From Candidatus Woesearchaeota archaeon (lineage in GTDB: Archaea > Nanobdellota > Nanobdellia > Woesearchaeales > UBA10216), in contig DUGG01000020.1 in NCBI GenBank assembly GCA_013331515.1, forward strand, positions 19,617 through 28,048: 8,432 bases of DNA. The letters are read 5' to 3'. A program made the position numbers and the translations under genes. Under the pieces are notes generated by a model. That model had not been told where the DNA came from, searched no databases, and saw nothing but the letters and a program-made list of their open reading frames with translations. Below are positions 1-6,558 of the stretch, piece by piece (within the stretch, counting starts at the first letter, position 1; every line of letters starts with the position of its first letter).

Positions 1-615
1 AGCTGCTATAAGTAAGTTGATCCAGAATTGATTCCCCAGATGCGAGCTTATCTTTCTAATTAGAGCTCCTATCAAAACCATGCCAAAAGCTATTATAGGG
101 TGGCTAATCCAGGCTTGGGAACGAATTACTGAAGAAATCCCCCAAAATGACAATGAGTGTATTAATGACCAAAATAATAAGTGGGAAAAGGCGTATGGCT
201 TTCTTGACCTTGAGAAAATTCTTAGTACTGTGCTACCGGTTTGAACAAGGCATCCTGTAATAACCAGGGTTAAAATAGGCCTTGTGATATCAAATCTGTT
301 TTGAATATATTTGCTGACAAATAGTGCAATAATGAATAACATCCAAAGTATGGTAAATGTCTTGAATTTCTTTAGAAGTGGAGTAATGGATTTAGCTCGA
401 GATAATCTGGAGGTTTGTCTATTGAGTTTCTCATCAGGTTGATTAATTCTATCTGAGTTCTTTCTATTTTCATAAGTTTTGAATATATTTCCTCTAGTCA
501 ATCCTATACAGTTATGACTTTCCGGCAATCGGCAATGTGAACAAAAGGATTGTTTGCAGCGCCTGCAGTGAAAAGGCAAATGTTCTTTTATACCACATTT
601 CTCGCAGTAACCCAT
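1..615 (-). CDS. AN1-type zinc finger membrane protein (3' end outside window)
   Basis: The frame read from the ATG at 615 down to base 1 is open for 205 codons and leaves the window without a stop, so the C-terminus is missing. Residues 4-36 match the AN1 zinc-finger spacing C-x2-C-x9-C-x2-C-x4-C-x2-[H]-x5-H-x-C: C4, C7, C17, C20, C25, C28, H34 and C36. C28 stands where the family normally has His. The stretch C-R-L-P-E-S-H-N-C-I-G-L after it is typical of archaeal AN1 proteins. Residues 37-80 are a polar, basic linker. Hydrophobic segments follow at about 86-104, 110-126, 145-164 and 168-185, with another beginning at the edge, so this is an integral membrane protein with a cytosolic zinc finger. 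AN1 fingers bind protein partners, often in stress or protein quality control; the membrane domain is not recognised. It is more A+T rich than the next gene and is transcribed divergently from it. The zinc finger is well supported; the overall function is unknown. Confidence 0.8.
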   Translation of the reverse strand, partial: MGYCEKCGIKEHLPFHCRRCKQSFCSHCRLPESHNCIGLTRGNIFKTYENRKNSDRINQPDEKLNRQTSRLSRAKSITPLLKKFKTFTILWMLFIIALFVSKYIQNRFDITRPILTLVITGCLVQTGSTVLRIFSRSRKPYAFSHLLFWSLIHSLSFWGISSVIRSQAWISHPIIAFGMVLIGALIRKISSHLGNQFWINLLIAA

Positions 616-630
616 TCTAAATCACTTTCT

Positions 631-643
631 TATTTATATATCT
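631..643 (-). promoter_or_regulatory. TATA box of the AN1 membrane protein gene
   Basis: On the minus strand this reads AGATATATAAATA, a good archaeal TATA box, centred about 21-23 nt upstream of the ATG at 615. There is no Shine-Dalgarno-like sequence between it and the start, so the mRNA is probably leaderless or nearly so. This is inferred from spacing and motif only. Confidence 0.5.
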
Positions 644-706
644 CTATTATTATATTATCTCATGGTAAAATTTACAAGTGTGAACTTATAACTCCTTTGT
701 CAAAAA

Positions 707-722
707 GATACTGTCAAGTATC
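707..722. promoter_or_regulatory. Perfect dyad between divergent genes
   Basis: GATACT-GTCA-AGTATC is a perfect inverted repeat with 6-bp arms and a 4-nt centre. It lies between the AN1 gene (minus) and the endonuclease IV homologue (plus), about 90 nt from each start. It could be an operator shared by the two promoters, or chance in A+T-rich DNA. The rest of 616-809 shows only the two promoters. Confidence 0.25.
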
Positions 723-775
723 ACGCATGTCAGAAGACTCCATATCCAGAAAAGATAACGGTATCTAAAAAACCT

Positions 776-790
776 AAGAATTAAAAACAG
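776..790 (+). promoter_or_regulatory. TATA-like box of the endonuclease IV homologue
   Basis: AAGAATTAAAAACAG is centred about 27 nt upstream of the ATG at 810, the spacing expected for a leaderless archaeal transcript. No Shine-Dalgarno-like motif precedes the ATG. The same AAGAATTAA core occurs at the same distance upstream of the YdjM-like gene on the other strand. Confidence 0.45.
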
Positions 791-809
791 CGACTTTGCT
801 TATTCTGCC

Positions 810-1637
810 ATGTCAAAACTTCTCTTCGGCACAGCCGGAATCCCCTGGTCAGCGAAGGGAACCGGGACTGAAGGCGGAATACAAAAAGTCAGGGAGCTTG
901 GGCTGGACGCCATGGAGCTTGAGTTCGTGCAGTCAGTAAACATATTCCCAACTACTGCGCCCAAAGTGAAAGCTGCCGCAGCAAGGGAAAACGTTGCCCT
1001 TACCTGCCATGCGCCCTACTACATCAACCTCAACGCTGCCGAACCTGAAAAGAAGGAAGCAAGCAAGAAAAGGCTAATCAAGGCTGCACAAATCGCCGAG
1101 ATGTGCGGAGGGGTAAGCGTGGCATTCCATCCCGGATTCTACCTTGGCGGGGCCAAGGAAAAGGTTTACGAGACTGTAAAGAAAGAACTGGCTGGCGTCG
1201 TGGCTGAACTGAAAAATACCGGGTGCAAGATTACAGTACGGCCTGAGACTACCGGGAAACGAACGCAATTTGGAGACTTGCACGAAATATTGACGCTATG
1301 CCAGGAGATTGAGCAAGTCCAACCATGCATTGACTATGCGCACATGCACGCAAGGGAAAGCAACAACAACACTTATGAGGAATTTTGCGCGATGCTAAAT
1401 GCTGTGGAGAAAGCGCTTGGAAAAGAAGCCCTGAAGAACATGCATATACAAATAGCCGGGGTCAACTACAACGGCAGCGGGGAAAGGAACCATCTTAATC
1501 TTGATGATTCTGATTTGAACTACATTGACGTTGTTCGCAGCTGGAAGGAATTCGACATTGGAGGGATTGTTATTTCTGAAAGCCCAAACATTGAAGGGGA
1601 TGCGATGATGATGAAAAAACTGTGGGAAAACCTTTAA
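810..1637 (+). CDS. Endonuclease IV family TIM-barrel protein (AP endonuclease family 2)
   Basis: This 275-aa protein has the order of metal-binding motifs found in endonuclease IV (Nfo), which cuts the backbone 5' of abasic sites during base-excision repair. Visible candidates are H67 (CHAPYYINL), H107 (FHPGFY), E146 (RPETTGK), D175 and H178 (CIDYAHMHA), H212 (MHIQIAG), H228 (GERNHLNL) and E257 (SESPN). They parallel the three-zinc ligand set of E. coli Nfo. Length fits the family, and the opening FGTAGIPW is the usual first barrel strand. The Asp that in Nfo lies two residues before the His in D-R-H appears as Arg (R226-N227-H228), and the Nfo Glu motif (ENTAG-like) appears as RPETTGK, so this is a divergent archaeal branch. 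A xylose isomerase-like sugar epimerase with the same fold is the main alternative. It probably forms its own transcription unit, since the next gene has a promoter over its stop codon. Confidence 0.8.
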   Translation: MSKLLFGTAGIPWSAKGTGTEGGIQKVRELGLDAMELEFVQSVNIFPTTAPKVKAAAARENVALTCHAPYYINLNAAEPEKKEASKKRLIKAAQIAEMCGGVSVAFHPGFYLGGAKEKVYETVKKELAGVVAELKNTGCKITVRPETTGKRTQFGDLHEILTLCQEIEQVQPCIDYAHMHARESNNNTYEEFCAMLNAVEKALGKEALKNMHIQIAGVNYNGSGERNHLNLDDSDLNYIDVVRSWKEFDIGGIVISESPNIEGDAMMMKKLWENL

Positions 1638-1640
1638 AAC
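1627..1640 (+). promoter_or_regulatory. BRE/TATA box of the metalloprotease gene
   Basis: AAAACCTTTAAAAC contains a TTTAAAA box centred about 27 nt before the ATG at 1663. It overlaps the TAA stop of the preceding gene (1635-1637). A nearly identical block, AAAACCTTTAAATAC, precedes nrdJ. The spacer 1641-1662 has no Shine-Dalgarno-like site, so a leaderless mRNA is likely even though the genes are only 25 nt apart. Confidence 0.5.
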
Positions 1641-1662
1641 AGCGCAACTAAAATTTGACACG

Positions 1663-3747
1663 ATGAAAAAATGGGATGTGCCAGTTATTTTCCCGTATGC
1701 CTTGGCAGTAATCACCATCACGGCTGCCACAGTTGCATTGCTTAACCAAGGAAGTGAACCAGTATGCGGCAACGGGCTGATCGAAAAAGGAGAAGCGCCT
1801 CAAAACTGCTGCGAAGACACTGGCTGCCTTACCAACCAAGAGTGCACAAACCATTCCTGCATTGACCTAAAGTGCAGAAAGTGCGAATATGCTGCTTACA
1901 ACCAATGCGGCAGGTACGAGTGCTGCTCTGACACGGAATGCGGCAAAAACGAGACGTGCGGCGGGAACACGAACAAATGCGTACAGATAGAATGCGAGTG
2001 CGGCTACATAAAAAACAGGGTTTGCATTAATTACGAATGCTGTGACAGCTCAGAATGCCCCGCGGGAATCTGCCAGAACAACAAATGCGCTGCTGTAGAA
2101 AAAAATGCTGAGGAAACGGCAGAAGAAAAGCAACTAAGCCGAAGCCAAGCTGATGCCAAATATAAAAGCGCAGGAGCCGAAAACAAGCAGGACTCGACAA
2201 GAGCACAGGAACCAAAAGTAGAATCAAAAGCAAACAAAAATCAGGAAAGCCAGAACCAGCAGCAAGGAAACCAGGCTGCGGCTCCTGATCTGGGGGTGCT
2301 GTACATTGAGCGCACCCCTAAATATGAGCGTTACAGGGTGACATACTTTTCTGACAGACATTTTTGCTCGCCCGAATATGCAGGCTATTACCCGTACGAG
2401 GATGATCGGGGGCCGCAGCTTTGCCCCGGCGAATCAGGGAAGCAACGCTGGCCAAAAGAAGGCGAAACAGTCACGTTTACCGCTTACATTAAGAACCATG
2501 GCAAAGGCCCTTCCGGAATCTTCTCGTTCAGGTGGCTTATTGACGGCGTTGAGGTCTCTTCAGGAACGCAGGAGTCCTTAAGCCCGGGGCAGGCCACTAA
2601 GCAGACCATAAAGTGGACATGGCCTGCTCACCTGAGCGACCACACCGTCAGGTTCGTGGTTGACCCAGAAAATATGATACAGGAACCTTCAGAAAACAAC
2701 AACATGCTTGAGGATTTTACCAACGCGCTTTCGTTCAGGATCCATGTTGCGAAAAGCGTGTATGACAAATTCAACGCCTATCAGAACATGGCAGAGTCTT
2801 ACTCCTTTGAGGACTGGATTCAGTCCCAAGCCAGGACTATGAACGAGAAGTTTGTGGATTCCATCTATCCTGCTGTTGCGCCAAACGGGATTCTTGAGCG
2901 CATAAGGATAGATGAAATAGTGGTGGAAAACGACAATGAGCTGTTTTTTGATTCCGGTGAACACGCACCACCTGATTTTTACCAGGATAGCAGGTGGGGC
3001 TTCAGCGTTAAGGAATGGATGAATGATGCTTCAAAGATTGAGAGAATGTCCAAGGGAATAGATTGGGCACTCATCCATGAATGGGGCCATCAGCTTGGCT
3101 TGATTGACGAGTATTCGCTTGATGTGGCAAAAAACAACGTGCTGGTGACTGATGGCAATAACCAGCTTGTTTCAGGAACATCACTCCTGCCCGATGCCTC
3201 ATGGTGCACTCCAAGACCCGATTGCCCGGTCCATTATTTTAAGTTTGCTGGCAACGCTATGATGCACGGACCAGGAAACGTCCTTTTCTCTGAGCATTCC
3301 GCAGCAGCCCTTAACCTACATCTCCACAAGAGGCGTGGCTATTTTGGCGATTACCTGTTTGACGTTCCTTCATCAAACAGCTTGAAAATTGTTGGCACCG
3401 ATGGCACTCAGGTTGAAGGCGTTTCTGTAACAGTGTACCAAAGACGAGAAGATGGTACTATCCCAGACAGCGCCGTATTCTTCGGGCTGACAAACAAGGC
3501 CGGAATTTTTGACTTGCCAAACGTTGATGGCGTATGGTCAAGTGGAGATGATACGGCAACAGGCCACAGACTTCGACCCAATCCATTCGGAAAGATTGCG
3601 GTGACAGGCTCAACAGGAACCTTCCTGATAAAGCTGTCCAAAGGCTCGGAAGAGTACAAGTGGCTGGAAATTACAGATTTTAATCTTGCTTACTGGAAAG
3701 GAGAGAAGGAACAGGGGATGTTTGAAGTAAAAACTAGACTACAGTAG
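1663..3747 (+). CDS. Exported multidomain zinc metalloprotease (Cys-rich, CARDB, HEWGH core)
   Basis: This 694-aa protein starts with MKKW and a hydrophobic segment at about 8-27, an uncleaved anchor or signal peptide with no lipobox seen, so the rest should be outside the cell. Residues 35-142 hold 22 Cys in about two and a half repeats marked by YECC-x-D/S-x-E-C, following a CGNG-type Cys-rich opening. Residues 143-206 are a Gln/Lys/Glu/Asn-rich linker. Residues about 207-350 look like a CARDB-type beta domain (GETVTFTAYIKNHGKGPS, and DPENMIQEPSENNN near its end). The catalytic core has H472-E473-W-G-H476-x2-G-x2-D482 followed by E-Y, with a possible Met-turn at M533-M534. This suits a metzincin or M64-like zinc peptidase, with H472, H476 and D482 as ligands and E473 as base. 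Residues about 573-694 resemble a carboxypeptidase-regulatory-like beta domain (VEGVSVTVY, LTNKAGIFDLPN). The substrate is unknown; attack on cell-surface or host proteins is only an inference. Confidence 0.8.
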   Translation: MKKWDVPVIFPYALAVITITAATVALLNQGSEPVCGNGLIEKGEAPQNCCEDTGCLTNQECTNHSCIDLKCRKCEYAAYNQCGRYECCSDTECGKNETCGGNTNKCVQIECECGYIKNRVCINYECCDSSECPAGICQNNKCAAVEKNAEETAEEKQLSRSQADAKYKSAGAENKQDSTRAQEPKVESKANKNQESQNQQQGNQAAAPDLGVLYIERTPKYERYRVTYFSDRHFCSPEYAGYYPYEDDRGPQLCPGESGKQRWPKEGETVTFTAYIKNHGKGPSGIFSFRWLIDGVEVSSGTQESLSPGQATKQTIKWTWPAHLSDHTVRFVVDPENMIQEPSENNNMLEDFTNALSFRIHVAKSVYDKFNAYQNMAESYSFEDWIQSQARTMNEKFVDSIYPAVAPNGILERIRIDEIVVENDNELFFDSGEHAPPDFYQDSRWGFSVKEWMNDASKIERMSKGIDWALIHEWGHQLGLIDEYSLDVAKNNVLVTDGNNQLVSGTSLLPDASWCTPRPDCPVHYFKFAGNAMMHGPGNVLFSEHSAAALNLHLHKRRGYFGDYLFDVPSSNSLKIVGTDGTQVEGVSVTVYQRREDGTIPDSAVFFGLTNKAGIFDLPNVDGVWSSGDDTATGHRLRPNPFGKIAVTGSTGTFLIKLSKGSEEYKWLEITDFNLAYWKGEKEQGMFEVKTRLQ

Positions 3748-3750
3748 GCC

Positions 3751-3767
3751 CGGATTTTTAATTCTTT
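3751..3767 (+). terminator. T-tract end of the metalloprotease transcript
   Basis: A T5 run (3755-3759) and a second T-rich stretch lie just after the TAG stop and before the end of the convergent gene. Archaeal transcription often ends at such T-tracts without a hairpin. No stem-loop is seen here. Confidence 0.35.
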
Positions 3768-4167
3768 AAAACCAAGGACCCTTCTCGATAATTAAAGCGT
3801 CCATTGCCAGATGAGTAAAGATGCCTATCAAAAGGAACACGTAAAGCTCCTCATATTCCCATAGCTTCTTTTTCTTGATAACGTGATAATGGTAAAGGAA
3901 ACCAGCCAGAAGCAGCAGGAAAAAGCCGAGGCTGAACCAGTTTGCAGGGTTGTAAGTCAGCTGGCTCCAGAGATGGTAAAAGCCATCCTGCCTGATGTTA
4001 AAAACAGCCAAAGTGCCCTGCTTCAAAGCTGAAAGCCCGAACTTTATGATATCGGGAAGGAGGTTGCCAATGAGAATAGCAAGGCTGAGCTCAAGCCGCA
4101 TGTGCTTCTTATGGACAATCGCAGCTGAAAGAAGACCTGCTGCGATATGAGGTATGGCACCTGGCAT
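3766..4167 (-). CDS. YdjM-like membrane-bound putative metal-dependent hydrolase
   Basis: This 133-aa membrane protein carries the scattered His/Asp motifs of the YdjM/LexA-binding inner-membrane putative hydrolase family (PF04307 type): H7 in IPHIAAGLL, D39 in IGNLLPDI, H65 in DGFYHLW, and H119 and D123 in FTHLAMDAL. These would form a metal site at the membrane. Hydrophobic stretches lie at about 27-45, 78-95 and 108-127, and the first helix holds H7. The ATG at 4167 starts right before the conserved PHxAAG block. An ATG 13 nt upstream is in another frame. It is slightly shorter than many relatives and convergent with the metalloprotease, with 18 nt between stops. The biochemical activity of the family is poorly known, so no substrate is claimed. 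Confidence 0.65.
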   Translation of the reverse strand: MPGAIPHIAAGLLSAAIVHKKHMRLELSLAILIGNLLPDIIKFGLSALKQGTLAVFNIRQDGFYHLWSQLTYNPANWFSLGFFLLLLAGFLYHYHVIKKKKLWEYEELYVFLLIGIFTHLAMDALIIEKGPWF

Positions 4168-4188
4168 ACTGCCGGTTCATAATGCAAC

Positions 4189-4201
4189 CTTCTTAATTCT
4201 T
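4189..4201 (-). promoter_or_regulatory. TATA-like box of the YdjM-like gene
   Basis: On the minus strand this reads AAGAATTAAGAAG, centred about 28 nt before the ATG at 4167. It shares the AAGAATTAA core with the box upstream of the endonuclease IV homologue. It is a weak TATA match, so the support comes mainly from spacing and the repeated motif. Confidence 0.35.
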
Positions 4202-4272
4202 GTTATTGCCGGGCGAATGCATTAGCAGACAATAATGAAAAAGTTTACGGAAGCGAGCGATGCAACAGAGAG

Positions 4273-4292
4273 CCTATTTTATATAAATTTTA
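4273..4292. promoter_or_regulatory. A+T-rich TATA-like palindromic stretch
   Basis: The segment around TTTTATATAAATTTTATAT could act as a TATA element in either direction. It is about 190 nt upstream of the nrdJ start and about 110 nt upstream of the YdjM-like start, too far to be the main promoter of either. It could be a second, distal nrdJ promoter. The rest of 4202-4365 shows nothing else convincing. Confidence 0.2.
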
Positions 4293-4365
4293 TATCAACT
4301 CCAATCTACATTAACGGCAGCTAGAAATTCCATCATACATTATCACCAAATATAGTTTTTGCAAC

Positions 4366-4380
4366 AAAAACCTTTAAATA
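4366..4380 (+). promoter_or_regulatory. BRE/TATA box of nrdJ
   Basis: AAAAACCTTTAAATA is the best archaeal BRE/TATA match in the window. Transcription should begin about 26 nt after the box centre, near 4402, which gives a leader of roughly 64 nt before the GTG start at 4466. A small dyad, CCTG-TAAAT-CAGG, follows immediately at 4381-4393. Confidence 0.6.
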
Positions 4381-4396
4381 CCTGTAAATCAGGAAA

Positions 4397-4442
4397 CCAC
4401 AACAGATTGGGGTTCTGGGCGAGAGGAGTCCACAACAGGTTG
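4397..4442 (+). promoter_or_regulatory. Twin 13-nt boxes at the nrdJ transcription start (putative operator)
   Basis: CCACAACAGATTG at 4397-4409 recurs as CCACAACAGGTTG at 4430-4442, 12 of 13 identical and 33 bp apart, about three helical turns. The second copy continues into a perfect dyad, ACAAC-AG-GTTGT (4432-4443). The first box covers the predicted transcription start, so a protein bound here would block initiation. Bacterial NrdR binds paired boxes about three turns apart at nrd promoters. These boxes do not match the NrdR consensus in detail, so the regulator is unknown. Confidence 0.45.
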
Positions 4443-4450
4443 TATTTATT

Positions 4451-4457
4451 GAGAGGT
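4451..4457 (+). promoter_or_regulatory. Shine-Dalgarno-like site that decides the nrdJ start
   Basis: GAGAGGT lies 8 nt before the GTG at 4466, a good distance for initiation there. The ATG at 4459 is only 1 nt away, is out of frame and stops after 8 codons (stop at 4483-4485). An in-frame TGA sits at 4460-4462, so GTG 4466 is the first possible start of nrdJ. Confidence 0.55.
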
Positions 4458-4465
4458 AATGAAAA

Positions 4466-6556
4466 GTGGCGCCGAAGGTTTCTGATGCAGGAAAATCAAT
4501 CAGCATAACAAGCATATCCAAGATCGTCAAGCGAGACGGCAGGGTTGTGGACTTTGACCAGGAAAAGATAACCTCTGCCATCATGAAAGCTGCAAGGGCA
4601 GTTGGGGGAAGCAACAAGGAGGAGGCCGAGCGGCTCACAAGGGTTGTTGCAGCGGTGGCAGCCAGAAACGACAGGATACCGGCGGTTGAAGAAATCCAGG
4701 ATGCTGTTGAAGAGGTGTTGATTCACAAAGACTTGCAAAAGACTGCCGCCGCGTATGTGCTGTACAGGGAGAAGCATAGAAAGGTAAGGGAGGAAACGGT
4801 TCCTCATGTGCGGCTTGAGTCTCGGTTGTCTGTGAACGCGTTGAAGGTATTGCAGCGTCGTTATTTGAAGAGGGACGATGATGGCTATATTATTGAAACG
4901 CCTGATCAGATGTTTAGGAGAGTTGCGAGAAGTATTGCTGCTGTTGATAAAATGTACAAGGGGGATGTTGCAACAAGCGAGGAGGAGTTTTATGAGATGA
5001 TGAGTGGTCTTGAGTTTTTGCCGAACTCGCCAACGTTGATGAACGCTGGTGTGAAAGAGGAGTTGGGATTGAGCGCGTGTTATGTGTTGCCTGTTCCTGA
5101 TTCGTTGGTTGGAATCTTTGACGCTTTGAAGTATCAAGCGTTGATTCATCAGGGCGGGGGCGGTACAGGTTTTTCATTTTCAAGGCTAAGGCCTAAGGGG
5201 GATGGTGTTTCTTCTTCGAAGGGTGTCGCGTCTGGCCCTGTTTCGTTTATGAAGATATTTGACGCTTCAACGGCGGTGATTAAGGCTGGAGGTCGTCGTC
5301 GTGGCGCGAATATGGCTGTCTTGAGGGTGGATCATCCCGATATTGAGGAGTTTATTGATGTGAAGAGGACGCGTGGCGTCTTGGAAAATTTTAACATTTC
5401 CGTCGGTGTGACGAATGAGTTTATGGGCGCAGTGTTAAAAAATAAAGATTACGCATTGATAAACCCGAGGACAAAATTAATTGTAAAAAAAATAAAGGCG
5501 CGTGAAATGTGGTCTCGTCTTGTTGAGTCTGCGTGGTTGACTGGTGATCCCGGGTTGATCTTTTTGGATGAGATAAATAAGTGCAATAAGATTATTGAGA
5601 GCGAGATTGAGGCGACAAATCCTTGCGGTGAGCAGCCGCTTCTTCCTTTTGAATCCTGCGTCTTAGGAAGTATTAATCTTGTGAGGATGGTTGAGAAGAG
5701 GGAGATTGATTGGGATAAATTGAGAAAGACTGTGTGGAGAGGATTGCATTTTTTGGAGAATGTGGTTGACGCGAACAAGCTTCCGTTGAAAGAGGTTGAG
5801 GGGGTGACAAAAGCGAACAGGCGTGTTGGTCTTGGGGTGATGGGCTGGGCTGAGGTGTTGATGCTCTTAGGCGTTCCTTATGATAGTGGTGAGGCGTTGA
5901 GACTCGCTGGGAAGGTGATGGCTTTTGTGCAAAAAGAAGCGTTTGCCGCGTCTCAAGATCTTGGAAAGAAGCGAGGAAGTTTTCCGAATTTTTCAAAGAG
6001 CGTGTGGAGGAAGAAGTGCAAGGCGTTGAGGAATGTTGCGATGACAACGATCGCTCCGACTGGAACGTTGAGCATTCTTGCTTCGTGCAGTAGTGGGATC
6101 GAGCCGTGTTTTGGATTGTCTTTTGTGCGTGAGGTGATGGAGGGAACGAGGCTAAGAGAAGTGAATGCTGCGTTTGAGAAGATTTCGAGGGAGGAGAAGT
6201 TTTATTCTGAAAAATTAATGGCTCAGCTTGCGAGGACTGGTTCTGTGAAAAGGTTGAGGATTCCGAAAAAGTTTAAGAAAATTTTTGTGACTGCTCGTGA
6301 AATTAGCCCTGAGTGGCATGTCAGAATGCAAGCCGCATTTCAGAAGTATACGGATAATGCTGTCAGTAAAACGATTAACCTTCCTAAAAATGCGAAGGTA
6401 AGGGATGTTGAGAGGGCGTTTTTGTTAGCCTACAAATTAAGGTGTAAGGGGATTACGGTGTTTAGGGATGGTTGTAAAGGGAAGCAAGTATTGTACGCTG
6501 GAAAGATGCCGTCTGAGTTTGCCGGTGGCTGTCCTGGAAGAGAGTGTGAGCATTGA
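4466..6556 (+). CDS. nrdJ: Adenosylcobalamin-dependent (class II) ribonucleotide reductase
   Basis: This 696-aa cytosolic enzyme reduces ribonucleotides to deoxyribonucleotides using a 5'-deoxyadenosyl radical from vitamin B12. Residues about 19-105 form one ATP-cone, the allosteric activity domain. The catalytic barrel follows. C205 (SACYVLPV) and C398 (ESCVLGSINL) match the redox pair of class II enzymes. C387 in NPCGE matches the thiyl-radical Cys, with N385 and E389 as its partners; the C387-C398 spacing equals C322-C333 of the Thermotoga maritima enzyme. HQGGGGTGFSFSRLRPKG, GGRRRGAN, APTGTLSILA and CKGITVFRDG are further family blocks. The tail is short and ends in C689-x4-C694, which may be the C-terminal reducing pair. 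No intein is present. The start is GTG, supported by a Shine-Dalgarno-like site. Codon use changes at about residues 105-125: Ile is ATT in 1 of 9 cases before residue 115 but mostly ATT after it, and Leu becomes mostly TTG. It is the first gene of a three-gene operon. Confidence 0.93.
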   Translation: MAPKVSDAGKSISITSISKIVKRDGRVVDFDQEKITSAIMKAARAVGGSNKEEAERLTRVVAAVAARNDRIPAVEEIQDAVEEVLIHKDLQKTAAAYVLYREKHRKVREETVPHVRLESRLSVNALKVLQRRYLKRDDDGYIIETPDQMFRRVARSIAAVDKMYKGDVATSEEEFYEMMSGLEFLPNSPTLMNAGVKEELGLSACYVLPVPDSLVGIFDALKYQALIHQGGGGTGFSFSRLRPKGDGVSSSKGVASGPVSFMKIFDASTAVIKAGGRRRGANMAVLRVDHPDIEEFIDVKRTRGVLENFNISVGVTNEFMGAVLKNKDYALINPRTKLIVKKIKAREMWSRLVESAWLTGDPGLIFLDEINKCNKIIESEIEATNPCGEQPLLPFESCVLGSINLVRMVEKREIDWDKLRKTVWRGLHFLENVVDANKLPLKEVEGVTKANRRVGLGVMGWAEVLMLLGVPYDSGEALRLAGKVMAFVQKEAFAASQDLGKKRGSFPNFSKSVWRKKCKALRNVAMTTIAPTGTLSILASCSSGIEPCFGLSFVREVMEGTRLREVNAAFEKISREEKFYSEKLMAQLARTGSVKRLRIPKKFKKIFVTAREISPEWHVRMQAAFQKYTDNAVSKTINLPKNAKVRDVERAFLLAYKLRCKGITVFRDGCKGKQVLYAGKMPSEFAGGCPGRECEH

Positions 6557-6558
6557 AG

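Noticed and set aside
550..768. Plus-strand frame of 72 codons before the endonuclease IV gene
   Set aside because: It overlaps the zinc finger of the minus-strand AN1 gene and the divergent promoter region, with no promoter or ribosome site of its own.
1748..2090. CRISPR-like or tandem DNA repeat in the Cys-rich part of the metalloprotease
   Set aside because: The repetition is at the protein level (YECC-x-D/S-x-E-C modules) and the DNA copies are divergent and in frame.
4235..4324. 29-aa plus-strand frame (MKKFTEASD...) in the region before nrdJ
   Set aside because: The best TATA-like stretch lies inside the frame instead of upstream, and there is no Shine-Dalgarno-like site or recognisable product.
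4402..4465. Cobalamin riboswitch in the leader of the B12-dependent reductase
   Set aside because: The predicted leader is only about 64 nt and lacks the conserved B12-box core; known cobalamin riboswitches are considerably longer and are rare in archaea.
4496..5149. Long minus-strand open frame (217 codons) opposite nrdJ
   Set aside because: It lies entirely within a well-supported class II RNR. Its Asn/Gln/His/Arg/Leu-rich product is what results from reading the A+C-rich complement of a G+T-rich gene. No promoter or family motif supports it.
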